IMG/VR virus record: IMGVR_UViG_3300036791_001038
Span: 1 to 64,000 of that record
DNA from: a virus
Length of the DNA: 64,000 nucleotides
Direction: 5' to 3' (one strand)
How positions within the stretch are numbered: position 1 is the stretch's first letter; every line of letters starts with the position of its first letter. Under the pieces are notes generated by a model, which worked only from the letters and a program-made list of their open reading frames with translations, was not told the DNA's origin and did no database searches. This document shows, one piece after another, positions 25,722 through 33,700 of the stretch. The translations under genes and the position numbers were made by a program.

Positions 25722-25956
25722 AGGGACCGCGATCGCCGCCGTACTCACCGGCACCGCTGCGGTCTTAACGGCTTGGGCGGCTGTCAAGCGAGCCAAATCC
25801 AAGGGGAACGAGGAGTGTGAGGAGAATCTGTCCTTAGCTCGAAAGGAAGCTGAGGCTAATGCCGCCGAGGTCCATCGGCTGAGAATGGCGCATCCAGAGG
25901 ACTATGAGGAGCCTGATCACAAAGAAGAAGTAGAAGATGAGAACAAGGACAAATAG
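25714..25956 (+). CDS. Small N-terminally anchored coiled-coil protein (80 aa)
   Basis: GTG 25714 overlaps the preceding stop. An N-terminal Ala-rich hydrophobic segment (AIAAVLTGTAAVLTAWAAV) is followed by a Lys/Glu-rich helix. The topology resembles some holin-like or inner-membrane spanin-like proteins of actinophages. It overlaps the collagen-like gene. Function is uncertain. Confidence 0.55.
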   Translation: MAEGTAIAAVLTGTAAVLTAWAAVKRAKSKGNEECEENLSLARKEAEANAAEVHRLRMAHPEDYEEPDHKEEVEDENKDK

Positions 25957-26575
25957 AGGAGCTATTACCTCGAATATGCTCTTGGGTTTGTCGGTCATCT
26001 TCATCGTCCTAGCGGTGGTATTCGGCTTGTTGACCGGGAGTGGGGCGTCAACAAAGAACGGACCACCGGGATCGACCGGGCCACCTGGATCGACCGGACC
26101 AGCAGGACCACCAGGCAGTCCCGGCAAGCAGGGACCTCAGGGGCCATCGGGGGCAACGGCCACCACCCTGATCACCGAGGGCGGGCGAGTGGTAACCGCC
26201 ACCGTCCCTGGCGCGACGGGATCTACTGGAGCAGCCGGATCAGCAGGTACGTCAGGAGGGACAGGAGCGACAGGAGCAACAGGAGCGACAGGATCGGGTG
26301 GAGCAACAGGTACAGCAGGAAATACTGGAGCCACCGGGGCACCAGGTGCCCAAGGCCTACCAGGCCCAGCGGGAGAGCGAGGGGCCACGGGCGCTCAGGG
26401 CTCACCTGGTCCATCCGGGTCTCATGGCGCGACAGGAGCTACCGGGCCGCCAGGGCCGCGAGGACCGCCCGGAGTGGCCGGTACGTTCGAGTGTCCGAGC
26501 GGCTCAAGGCTGGAGAAGATCACCTTAAATGGCAAAGGTGGGCAGACCACCCTCTGGGCTTGTGTGATCGGATGA
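25937..26575 (+). CDS. Membrane-anchored collagen-like repeat protein (212 aa)
   Basis: ATG 25937 overlaps the previous gene by 20 nt. Residues 14-34 form a hydrophobic segment (MLLGLSVIFIVLAVVFGLL). Two collagen-type Gly-X-Y tracts follow (about 42-70 and 90-178), interrupted by a short TATTLITEGGRVVTATV segment. The C-terminus (FECPSGSRLEKITL...TTLWACVIG) has two Cys and looks like a folding or trimerisation head. Phage collagen-like proteins are usually fibre or decoration components; a membrane anchor at the start is unusual. Confidence 0.8.
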   Translation: MRTRTNRGAITSNMLLGLSVIFIVLAVVFGLLTGSGASTKNGPPGSTGPPGSTGPAGPPGSPGKQGPQGPSGATATTLITEGGRVVTATVPGATGSTGAAGSAGTSGGTGATGATGATGSGGATGTAGNTGATGAPGAQGLPGPAGERGATGAQGSPGPSGSHGATGATGPPGPRGPPGVAGTFECPSGSRLEKITLNGKGGQTTLWACVIG

Positions 26576-26588
26576 TCTACACTCAATC

Positions 26589-26900
26589 ATGGCTATCGTA
26601 ACCGGAACTATCGCCATGTCCACCACGGCCGGGCTCACGGTGGTGGGCACCAGAAGCCACATGACCTACAGCGGCGGCCAGGTCACCCAAATCGGGGTTG
26701 ATGGCACCACTGGTTTGCAACATCCAGTCGGTACCTGTGTGTGGTGTGGGCAAACCAACGTCATACTGTCTTCTCACATGGATAGAGGCGGCGGTGGTCG
26801 TTATCTCTGCCTGTCCCCCACACTGGGTCCTTTCATCGATCCCAACCAGTCTGCCTTGCCCGCCAATCAAAAGGGCGCGGCGGGCTATCTGCATCGATGA
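26589..26900 (+). CDS. Small Cys-pair protein of the virion region (103 aa)
   Basis: ATG 26589 lies 14 nt after the collagen-like gene. It is Gly/Thr-rich with CVWCGQTN in the middle and a later Cys (RYLCLSPTLG), resembling a small zinc ribbon. The next product has the same layout (CINCGQY ... FCLPPYLP), so the two may be diverged tandem copies. It ends in an ATGA overlap. Confidence 0.6.
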   Translation: MAIVTGTIAMSTTAGLTVVGTRSHMTYSGGQVTQIGVDGTTGLQHPVGTCVWCGQTNVILSSHMDRGGGGRYLCLSPTLGPFIDPNQSALPANQKGAAGYLHR

Positions 26901-27148
26901 CCACCTCGGTCACCTACTCGGAGAAGAACGGGATCATGGTCCAGGACGGCCTTGATCCGCTGGCCGGAATCAAGGATCCTGGTCCCGGTGTTTGCATCAA
27001 CTGCGGCCAGTACATCCCCAAGTTGAATCACCATTACTCGCAGTATTTCGGCTATTTCTGTCTGCCGCCCTATTTGCCCAATGGCACCGATCCTCGACCT
27101 ATTCTGGCCGTTGAAGCCACGGTCTCTATGACTGGTACCACGACTTAA
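26897..27148 (+). CDS. Small Cys-pair protein, likely paralogue of the preceding one (83 aa)
   Basis: ATG 26897 lies in the ATGA overlap. CINCGQYIPKLNHHYSQYFG and YFCLPPYLPNG parallel CVWCG and YLCLSPTLG in the 26589 product. A third or fourth zinc ligand may come from the His residues. Function unknown; it is part of the late gene run. Confidence 0.6.
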   Translation: MTTSVTYSEKNGIMVQDGLDPLAGIKDPGPGVCINCGQYIPKLNHHYSQYFGYFCLPPYLPNGTDPRPILAVEATVSMTGTTT

Positions 27149-27157
27149 GGAGATCTG

Positions 27158-27478
27158 ATGGCAACTGGTAATGCTAAGCGGGCCTATCACAGCGCTCTGG
27201 TCGCCAGTGCTGTGGATACCATCACCTTGAACCAGGGTTTTGAGTTCGTGGAGATCATAAACAGAACGGGTGCAGCCGAGATCTATTACACCCTGGATGG
27301 CACCACCGCTCCCACCGTCGGAGGAGCCGACTGTTACGTCATACCTGCGGCCATAACCTCTCGCATTCGAGCCAATCCCCTGGGTAGTCGTAACACCACG
27401 GTGGTCAAGGTCACCTCCTCCGGCACCCCCAACTACACGGTGCAGGGAGCGGACAACACCATGGTGCCGTCCGGCTGA
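27158..27478 (+). CDS. Small beta-rich virion-region protein (106 aa)
   Basis: ATG 27158 has AAGGAGAT upstream. The sequence (DTITLNQGFEFVEIINRTGA, IYYTLDGTTAPTVGGADCYV, TTVVKVTSSGTPNYTVQG) alternates strands like a small beta-sandwich found in phage neck or fibre proteins. GC is slightly lower than average. The assignment is structural inference only. Confidence 0.65.
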   Translation: MATGNAKRAYHSALVASAVDTITLNQGFEFVEIINRTGAAEIYYTLDGTTAPTVGGADCYVIPAAITSRIRANPLGSRNTTVVKVTSSGTPNYTVQGADNTMVPSG

Positions 27479-27479
27479 G

Positions 27480-27516
27480 CCTGTCACCCTAGAAGCCAGA
27501 GCGACGAAGGGGTGGA
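27480..27516 (+). promoter_or_regulatory. Virion-gene leader element, copy 4
   Basis: CCTGTC (27480-27485), CCAGAGC (27496-27502) and GAAGGGGTGG (27506-27515), with standard spacing. The gene start is 29 nt further on, with its own GGAGG, so the 3' box is again not the ribosome-binding site. Confidence 0.55.
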
Positions 27517-27544
27517 GGCCCCCGCGTCGAGGGAGGAATGCCCT

Positions 27545-27706
27545 ATGCCCCATCAAGTCACCACCACCAGGCCCAACACCACGCTGCCCAATGGGTTCAC
27601 CTATCCGGTGGGGTCGGTGGTCATCCTGTCCAACGAGCAGTTCGCCAAGCTCCAGGCGGGCATCTTCACCAGGGGCAACCTGACCGACGGCGGGAACGTC
27701 CCGTAA
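27545..27706 (+). CDS. Small virion-region protein, first of a tandem pair (53 aa)
   Basis: ATG 27545 has GGGAGG 8 nt upstream. The product (TTLPNGFTYPVGSVVILSNE ... TRGNLTDGGNVP) is about half identical by eye to the next product. It is probably a small beta-rich protein; function unknown. Confidence 0.65.
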   Translation: MPHQVTTTRPNTTLPNGFTYPVGSVVILSNEQFAKLQAGIFTRGNLTDGGNVP

Positions 27707-27708
27707 CC

Positions 27709-27882
27709 ATGGCTCGTCAGGTCACCATCGTCAAAGCCAACACCACTCTGCCCAACGGGATCGCCTATCCAGTGGGGGCGGTGGTCGTCCTCACCGACCA
27801 GCAGTGGAACATGGTCAACCCCGGCATGGTCACCCGAGGCAACCTGACCGACGGCGGCAATATCCCCACTACGTCTCAGTAG
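27709..27882 (+). CDS. Small virion-region protein, second of the tandem pair (57 aa)
   Basis: ATG 27709 follows the previous stop by 2 nt. TTLPNGIAYPVGAVVVLTDQ ... TRGNLTDGGNIP matches the preceding protein at both ends with divergence in the middle, showing gene duplication. Function unknown. Confidence 0.65.
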   Translation: MARQVTIVKANTTLPNGIAYPVGAVVVLTDQQWNMVNPGMVTRGNLTDGGNIPTTSQ

Positions 27883-27906
27883 TCCCTGGTCCCAGGCTGA
27901 ATCGGA

Positions 27907-27927
27907 GGTCACCCCTCGGGGGTGGCC
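27907..27927 (+). terminator. Terminator-like hairpin after the tandem pair
   Basis: GGTCACCC pairs with GGGTGGCC around CTCGG, followed by TTCGTCG. It lies between the tandem-pair stop (27882) and leader element copy 5, suggesting a transcription boundary. Confidence 0.5.
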
Positions 27928-27937
27928 TTCGTCGCGT

Positions 27938-27975
27938 CCTGTCACTCCTCCGACCAGAGCTATGAAGGGATGAAG
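27938..27975 (+). promoter_or_regulatory. Virion-gene leader element, copy 5
   Basis: CCTGTC (27938-27943), CCAGAGC (27954-27960) and GAAGGGATGAAG (27964-27975), with exact 16- and 10-nt offsets. It precedes the gene at 28009, which has its own GGAGG. Confidence 0.55.
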
Positions 27976-28008
27976 ACCGTTCAAACTCATCTCATGGAGG
28001 ATCTCATC

Positions 28009-28551
28009 ATGTCTGGTTCGGGTGTTCTCATCGTTCGCAATATGCACGGCGGACCAACCACGTTTACTCACGAACACGATGGGATGAAGACACCCTACGA
28101 GTGGTTCGGGGCGGGCGATGTCGATGAGCGTGACATCCTCGAAGTGCCCGAGTCCATGGCCATGAGCCCCCACTTTCGCAAGGCCGTGGCACGGGGCATC
28201 TTCAAGATCGAGGAGGGCGACGAGGATGTCCTGGCCTCTATCAATCGGGCCGGGCAGCGCTGGCAGGAGCGCCAGACCGCTCGCCGGGTCGAGATCGAGG
28301 CCCAGATGGACCGCCAGGAAGACAAGTCCATGATCGTGGTGGCCTGCGTGGGTCCGGGGCCGCGGGGCTCGACGTGTGGGGCCAGCGTGTTCGAGCGGGC
28401 CAAGACCCAAGGCGGCAAGCCCCCGCTGTGCCCCAACCATGAGCATCTCTCCACCAACTTCGTGCAGGTGGAGTCCAACGAGATCCGCGATGGCAAGGCC
28501 GTCATGACCTGGGTCCAGGCCTCCAAGACGGCCGCCAACGCCATCGACTGA
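28009..28551 (+). CDS. Hypothetical virion-region protein (180 aa)
   Basis: ATG 28009 is preferred because GGAGG lies 8 nt upstream; starts back to 27922 would translate the leader element. N-terminal strands (GVLIVRNMHGGPTTFTHEHD) are followed by a helical part (INRAGQRWQERQTARRVEIE) and a late Cys-containing segment (VACVGPGPRGSTCGASVFER, PPLCPNHEHL) that may bind zinc. Function unknown. Confidence 0.6.
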   Translation: MSGSGVLIVRNMHGGPTTFTHEHDGMKTPYEWFGAGDVDERDILEVPESMAMSPHFRKAVARGIFKIEEGDEDVLASINRAGQRWQERQTARRVEIEAQMDRQEDKSMIVVACVGPGPRGSTCGASVFERAKTQGGKPPLCPNHEHLSTNFVQVESNEIRDGKAVMTWVQASKTAANAID

Positions 28552-28560
28552 AAGCGCCCC

Positions 28561-28683
28561 ATGTCCGACCAATCCGACCCGATCGAGTACGACACCACCG
28601 ACACCCCCGATCCTTATCCCGTCGAGGATCCGGCCACCCAGGTGCTGGCCGCCGATTCCATCCTGTACCCCGGTACCACCTAA
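28561..28683 (+). CDS. Tiny acidic protein (40 aa)
   Basis: ATG 28561 to TAA 28683. The product (MSDQSDPIEYDTTDTPDPYP...) is acidic, Pro/Asp/Thr-rich and ends LAADSILYPGTT. It fits neatly between the neighbouring genes and has typical codon use. Possibly a small head-associated peptide. Confidence 0.5.
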   Translation: MSDQSDPIEYDTTDTPDPYPVEDPATQVLAADSILYPGTT

Positions 28684-28691
28684 GGAGCCCC

Positions 28692-29333
28692 ATGTCTGAG
28701 CAAACCGACCAGTCCACGGCGGAGACCGAGGAGGCCCCGCCCGAGGACACCGAAGCCGAGCCCACCCAGGAAGACACCGGCCCTGACCCCGCCCTGGCCG
28801 ACAAGTTCCGGCGTGCCCGTGAGATGGGCATCACCGGGGATCCCGACGCCCCTCCCGGCTACGTGGTCGATGAGAACTTCCGGCCCAATCCCCTGGACGT
28901 AGGCACCCTCAACACCACCGAGGTCCACGGCATCTCCGCCTACGACCTGCCTCGTCACGCCGGGGTCTTCGACCCCACGGCCGTCCCCGAGAACCCCAAC
29001 CCGACCGAGGTCGAGCCGGTCCCCCAGGCGGTCGCCACCGACTACGACCCCTCGGCGCGGGCTGGGGTCCTGGCCGAGGTCACCCCTCAGGAGGACCCGT
29101 CCGCGGCCATCACCCGCCAGACTGAAGGAGTCGCGGCCGGGACGGTCGAGGATACCGGGGTCGAGGCCCAGGCCCAGACCCAGGCCCAGCCTGAGGTGGC
29201 AGAGCCCGCTCAGCCCGTTGCCAAGGCCACCAAGGCCACCAAGGCGACCAAGGCCCCATCCCCCGCCGGAACCAAGGACAGCGCCCTGGAGCCCACTCCA
29301 GAGGGCTCTGAGGGCGGACCTCGCATCCCCTGA
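28692..29333 (+). CDS. Acidic disordered-looking virion-region protein (213 aa)
   Basis: ATG 28692 follows TAAGGAGCCCC. The product is Glu/Pro/Thr/Ala-rich with a central more ordered part (FRRAREMGITGDPDAPPGYV, VHGISAYDLPRHAGVFDPTA). A late KATKATKATKA repeat gives a basic patch. It may be a head or neck accessory protein. No family recognised. Confidence 0.6.
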   Translation: MSEQTDQSTAETEEAPPEDTEAEPTQEDTGPDPALADKFRRAREMGITGDPDAPPGYVVDENFRPNPLDVGTLNTTEVHGISAYDLPRHAGVFDPTAVPENPNPTEVEPVPQAVATDYDPSARAGVLAEVTPQEDPSAAITRQTEGVAAGTVEDTGVEAQAQTQAQPEVAEPAQPVAKATKATKATKAPSPAGTKDSALEPTPEGSEGGPRIP

Positions 29334-29336
29334 CCT

Positions 29337-29993
29337 ATGCCCACCCCGTCCCCCAAGCTCGGGCTGAACATCTTCGCCCTGGCTGACACCTTCTCGACCG
29401 CCCAGTACAACGCCAACTGGAACGCGCTCGATAACTACCCCGGTCTGTTCGTCTGCACCTCGACCAGCAGACCGGCCTGGGGGGCCAACCAGAACGGCAT
29501 GCGGATCTCCGAGACCGACACCGGGCTGTTGTGGACCTGGAATGGGACGGCCTTCGTGCGGACCCATGGGATCGGCAACCTGGGCCGGGTCACTCGCACC
29601 TCCAACGTCGGCACCACCTCGACCTGGACGCCGCCCTCGACCGGCTCACCCACCTCGGCCCTGACCCAGACGGTGCATCCTCCCAATGGCGGTCGTTTGC
29701 TCATGATCGTGGCCGAGGTGCCCGAGGTGCAGAACCCCAACGGGCTCAGCTACCTGATCATCCAGCGCGACGCCACCATCTTGAACTCCTACCCGGTGTG
29801 GACCTCCCAGGAGACCGGCTCGGGTAACTCCGGCAACGCCGGGAACAAGGGCGACTTCACCACCTTCGACATCCCCAACGAGGCGTCGGCGGTGTACTCC
29901 CTGTTCTTCGCGGCGGCCACCGTCACCGGGGGCACCACCACCCTGGTGGCGGCAGCCTCCCGGCCCATCGCTTTAACCGTGATCGAGACGTAG
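29337..29993 (+). CDS. Probable minor tail/fibre-type protein (218 aa)
   Basis: ATG 29337 follows the previous stop directly. LGLNIFALADTFSTAQYNANWNALDNYPG, then TDTGLLWTWNGTAFVR is a pattern seen at the start of actinophage fibre or minor tail proteins. The C-terminal part (RLLMIVAEVPEVQNPNGLSY ... TTLVAAASRPIALTVIET) is a beta-rich head. It lies just before the large fibre gene. Confidence 0.65.
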   Translation: MPTPSPKLGLNIFALADTFSTAQYNANWNALDNYPGLFVCTSTSRPAWGANQNGMRISETDTGLLWTWNGTAFVRTHGIGNLGRVTRTSNVGTTSTWTPPSTGSPTSALTQTVHPPNGGRLLMIVAEVPEVQNPNGLSYLIIQRDATILNSYPVWTSQETGSGNSGNAGNKGDFTTFDIPNEASAVYSLFFAAATVTGGTTTLVAAASRPIALTVIET

Positions 29994-30004
29994 AAAGGAT
30001 CCCT

Positions 30005-30373
30005 ATGAGTGACACCTCCGGCTCGGATCGGGTCAGTCGGGTTTGTGATGTCTGTGGGGTGGAGGACGCTCAGAGCCATCACGTCCAGCACGTCGCCTTC
30101 CTGCACCCGGTGACGAATGAGCCAACTGATCTATCGGTGTCCCGACACATCCAGTGCTGCGCCGACACCGGCTGCGAGATCTGCAGTGTCGATGTAGCCC
30201 ATGCCCAGGAGGCCGGGATCGACACCAGTGGCCCCTCCGACGAGTTCACCCAGGCCATGCAGCAAAAGGGCGATGTGCTGCTGGCCGCCTTGGCCACGGT
30301 GGGAGTGGCCAACCCGGTGGACGAGACCGCCTTTGCCGGAGAGCCCACCCCGTCCGCCGAGTCAGGAGCGTAA
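30005..30373 (+). CDS. Small Cys-rich protein (122 aa)
   Basis: ATG 30005 has AAAGGAT upstream. The N-terminal 60 residues contain CDVCGVEDAQSHHVQHVAF and HIQCCADTGCEIC, a likely zinc-binding unit. The C-terminus is helical and acidic. Its role among virion genes is unknown. Confidence 0.6.
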   Translation: MSDTSGSDRVSRVCDVCGVEDAQSHHVQHVAFLHPVTNEPTDLSVSRHIQCCADTGCEICSVDVAHAQEAGIDTSGPSDEFTQAMQQKGDVLLAALATVGVANPVDETAFAGEPTPSAESGA

Positions 30374-30376
30374 CCC

Positions 30377-30760
30377 ATGGCCAACCTGGTCCAAGTAGAA
30401 GCCAATGCCATCCTGGCCGCCAGTTCCGGCCAGGCCACCTACCTCAACGTCACCGCCCCTATCAAGGTGGCCCTGGTGACCGCCACCGGCTCGGCTCTGG
30501 CCGCCGGTACCGAGGTGACCGGCGGCAGCTATGTCCGCCAGACCATCACCTTCGCCGCCCCCTCGGGGGGTGCCATCGCCTCCAACATCGCCTTGAACTG
30601 GACTTCGATGCCCGCCTGCACCGTGACCGGTGTGGACGAGTACGACAGCACCGCCACGCCGGTTCGCAGGTGGTTCGGTAATCTAAGTGCATCAAAAACG
30701 GTGAATGCCGGTGACACGTTCTCGATTGCATCAGGAAGCTATACAAAGACGTTAAGCTAG
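30377..30760 (+). CDS. Small virion protein of the TYLNV/beta-sandwich type (127 aa)
   Basis: ATG 30377. The pattern NAILAASSGQATYLNVTAPIKVAL, then GTEVTGGSYVRQTITFAAP and NWTSMPACTVTGVDEYD is shared with a family of small phage structural proteins. Similar layouts occur in the products at 44587, 44982 and 45436 in this window, so these four may be paralogous. It immediately precedes the fibre gene. Confidence 0.65.
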   Translation: MANLVQVEANAILAASSGQATYLNVTAPIKVALVTATGSALAAGTEVTGGSYVRQTITFAAPSGGAIASNIALNWTSMPACTVTGVDEYDSTATPVRRWFGNLSASKTVNAGDTFSIASGSYTKTLS

Positions 30761-30769
30761 GACACCACC

Positions 30770-33700
30770 ATGTCGGTTGACCTGTTCACTGACTACTACC
30801 GGTGGACGGTCTCCTCGGGTGGTACTACCGCGCCGGTCGCGGGCACCTCCGAGACCTGGACCGTCGCCTCCTCCACGGGTGCGCCCACGGTCACCGCCGG
30901 GGTGTCACAGTTCCGCATCGTGGACGCCGCCGATCCCGGCGCGCCCCCGGAGATCATCATCGTCACCAACATCTCCGGCACCACCTGGACGGTGACCAGA
31001 GGCGGGGAGGGAGCGGCTCCCTGGGCGCATGTGGCGGGCTGGACGGCCATCCCGGTCCTCACCGCTGACGCCCTCAACACCCTGGCCAAGTTCCCGCTCG
31101 TTGACACCACCCAGACCACGGCGGCTGCCATCGAGTATGCCACCAGGGTTTCCGGTGATGCTTATCCCCGTTTCGAGATCGAGACCAGCGGGAAGTTGGT
31201 CTGGGGCACCGGTACTTATGATCCAGTAGCCAGTCCAGGTGGTGATCTGAGCTATACCACCACTGTCATGGGCGGATCGTTATCGGGTCTTGTCACCACC
31301 GCAAATCCCTGGTTGTCCACGGCCTGGGCTGGTTTTGGTTACGCCGATACTCGTACTAATGCCTGGACTGATCAGACTCAGGCCAGTACCGCTTTCTTTT
31401 CCGGTCATAATCTCGACAACGGTAACTATCGCTTCCAGATAAACAGCGACGGCGGGTTTATGTGGGGGTCCTACGACACCGCTGGCACCGTCGAAGGCAA
31501 TCCTGATGTACTCATGACCCATCGCCAGTCCGCGGCGGGTACCTATGGCAATCAGGGCCTAAATATCATGGCTGGTGACTGGCAACCTGCTGTGCCTGTC
31601 CTCTCCGTTGTGGCTCGCGGCTCAGTCATCAATAACAGCACTACTTGGCAGACCAGTTTCGGACGCCAAACCGGTGACCTGCTGCGTATACAGGATGGTT
31701 CGACCGGCAATATCTGGGCCAAGTTCGACGCCGAGGGACGCCTCAGCCTCACCCCAAACAACCCGGCTTACATCCCCTTCACTATCCAGGCGGCAGCCAG
31801 TCAGACCGGCGATCTCCTCGACATCAAGAGCAACGGTGGCGCTCTTCTATCGAGGATCGATTTGGCCGGGACCATCACCACTGGCGCTGTCGGCCTCAGA
31901 ATCCCACGCACCGATTCGGCTCCGGGTGCCCTCACCGGCCTGATCTCCTACGGTACAACCTGGGCGTTCAACTTCATTGGGGGTGCTTCGGGCACTGCCT
32001 TGACGAGTATCGCCACTTCCGACGTGGGTGGTGGGGCTGGTCTCGATCGTATCTACTTCCCCCAATACGGTCAGGTGTCAGTCGCTAACATCCTCAGTGT
32101 TGGCACGACAGGCGTCAACAGCATGGCGCAGTTTAACGTGCTATCTAGCGCTACCACCAGCGTCGGTATCGCCATCAAGCTCTTTGCCAGTCAGAGCGCT
32201 GACGCTCTCCAGATTCAAAACAGTGCCGGTACTATTCTGTCTCGGTTTGACAGCGTTGGGATGTTTAATACTCCGGGTTGGCGGCTTGCTCAGAATGCTG
32301 GGACCGCCTACTTGTTCATCCAGGACATGGTCAACTCGCGGTCACAGATTGGCTTGACTCCGGGTTCAACCACTGCTGGTGCTTTGACCGAGTTCTATTC
32401 AACTGTGGCGGTGGATGGCAACTTCAGTTTAGGTGGTATCGGCTCCTGGGGTGGTGGCTCAGGACCAATGCTATTCATGGCCAATGACACGGCTGATCCC
32501 ACCGGTAATCCCACGGGCGGGATCATCTTGTTCTACTCGTCTGGCACGCTGAAGGCCCGAGATCCAAACGGCGTTGTCACCCAAATCACTCCGGGACTCA
32601 CGCTGGGACCGGCCACGGCGGTATTAGGGCCTGACGCCTTCGGCGCAGGCTCGGTGGTGGGTTCGAGCAGCCTGTTCGCCCGGCAGGATCACCGACATGG
32701 GTTACCGGTGGCACCCACGGCCACAGGCGCGGCCTCGGGAGATCTGTCCGGCACCTATCCCGGTCCCACCGTGGCCAAGGTCAACGGCACCAGCGTCCCG
32801 GCCCTGCCCACCGCTGGTCAGGTCCTCACCGCCATCTCGGGGACCTCGGCCGCCTGGCAGGTCCCTGCGGCACCGGGGGTGAGCTTCCCGCTCACCAATG
32901 TTGCGTCGGGCAGCACCGTCGCCCAGTACCAGACGAGAGTCACTGGTGACACTCAGTATCGCTTCGTAATGTGGGCTGACGGCACCTTGTTGTGGGGACC
33001 GGGTGGCAGCGCCGGGATCGACACCTCTATCGCGCGTAGCGGTCCTGGAGCGCTGGATCTAAATCCTGGCGCGCTGGCCATCCACGGCACCGCCGTGGGC
33101 ACAAGCGCACTCAACATCGTGGCTCCAAGCGCCAGTCAGACCGCGGCTCTCTTGGCGATCTACGGCGTGTCCGGCATGTCGGCCAACCTCATTCAGACCC
33201 AGGGCACGGGTGGCGGCTTCAGCGTCTTTCCTACTGGCCAGATCTCTGGTCTCTCCGCCCAGGGACATCAGTTCTCCACCACCGCCGGATATGCCAGCAA
33301 CTTCAACGCCATCATCGCCCAGCCCGCTGCGGCCACCGACATAGCCCTGATATTGACCATGGCGGCCTCGCAGAGCGCCGACGCCCTGCGGATCCGTAAT
33401 AGCGCCTTCACCGTCCTGGCGGGCTTCAACGCCTCCGGCCAGTTCTACCTGGGGGCGGCTCCCACCTATGGGGGAGGCACCGGCCCCATGGTCTACCTGG
33501 GCAACGACACCGCCGATCCCAGTGCCAATCCCACGGGCGGAACCATCATCTACTCGGCGGCCGGAGTGCTGAAGGCTCGTACTCCTGATGGCACCGTCAC
33601 TCAGATCGCGCCCGCCGTTGGCGGTGTGTCCTTCCCGCTGTCAAACTCGGCTGCCGCGGCCACCACCGTCGAGTACCAGACCAACGTCACCGGCATTGAC

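Noticed and set aside
25467-25956. Firm holin/spanin assignment for the two small membrane proteins
   Set aside because: Topology fits, but they lie 15 kb from the endolysin amid head genes and no family signature was recognised; kept as candidates only.
26040-26470. CRISPR-like or minisatellite reading of the collagen region
   Set aside because: The short GGAGCAACAGG-like repeats follow the Gly-X-Y codon pattern; there are no spacers of constant length.
27601-28572. 323-codon minus-strand ORF
   Set aside because: It spans several well-supported plus-strand genes and a leader element, and has no recognisable features.
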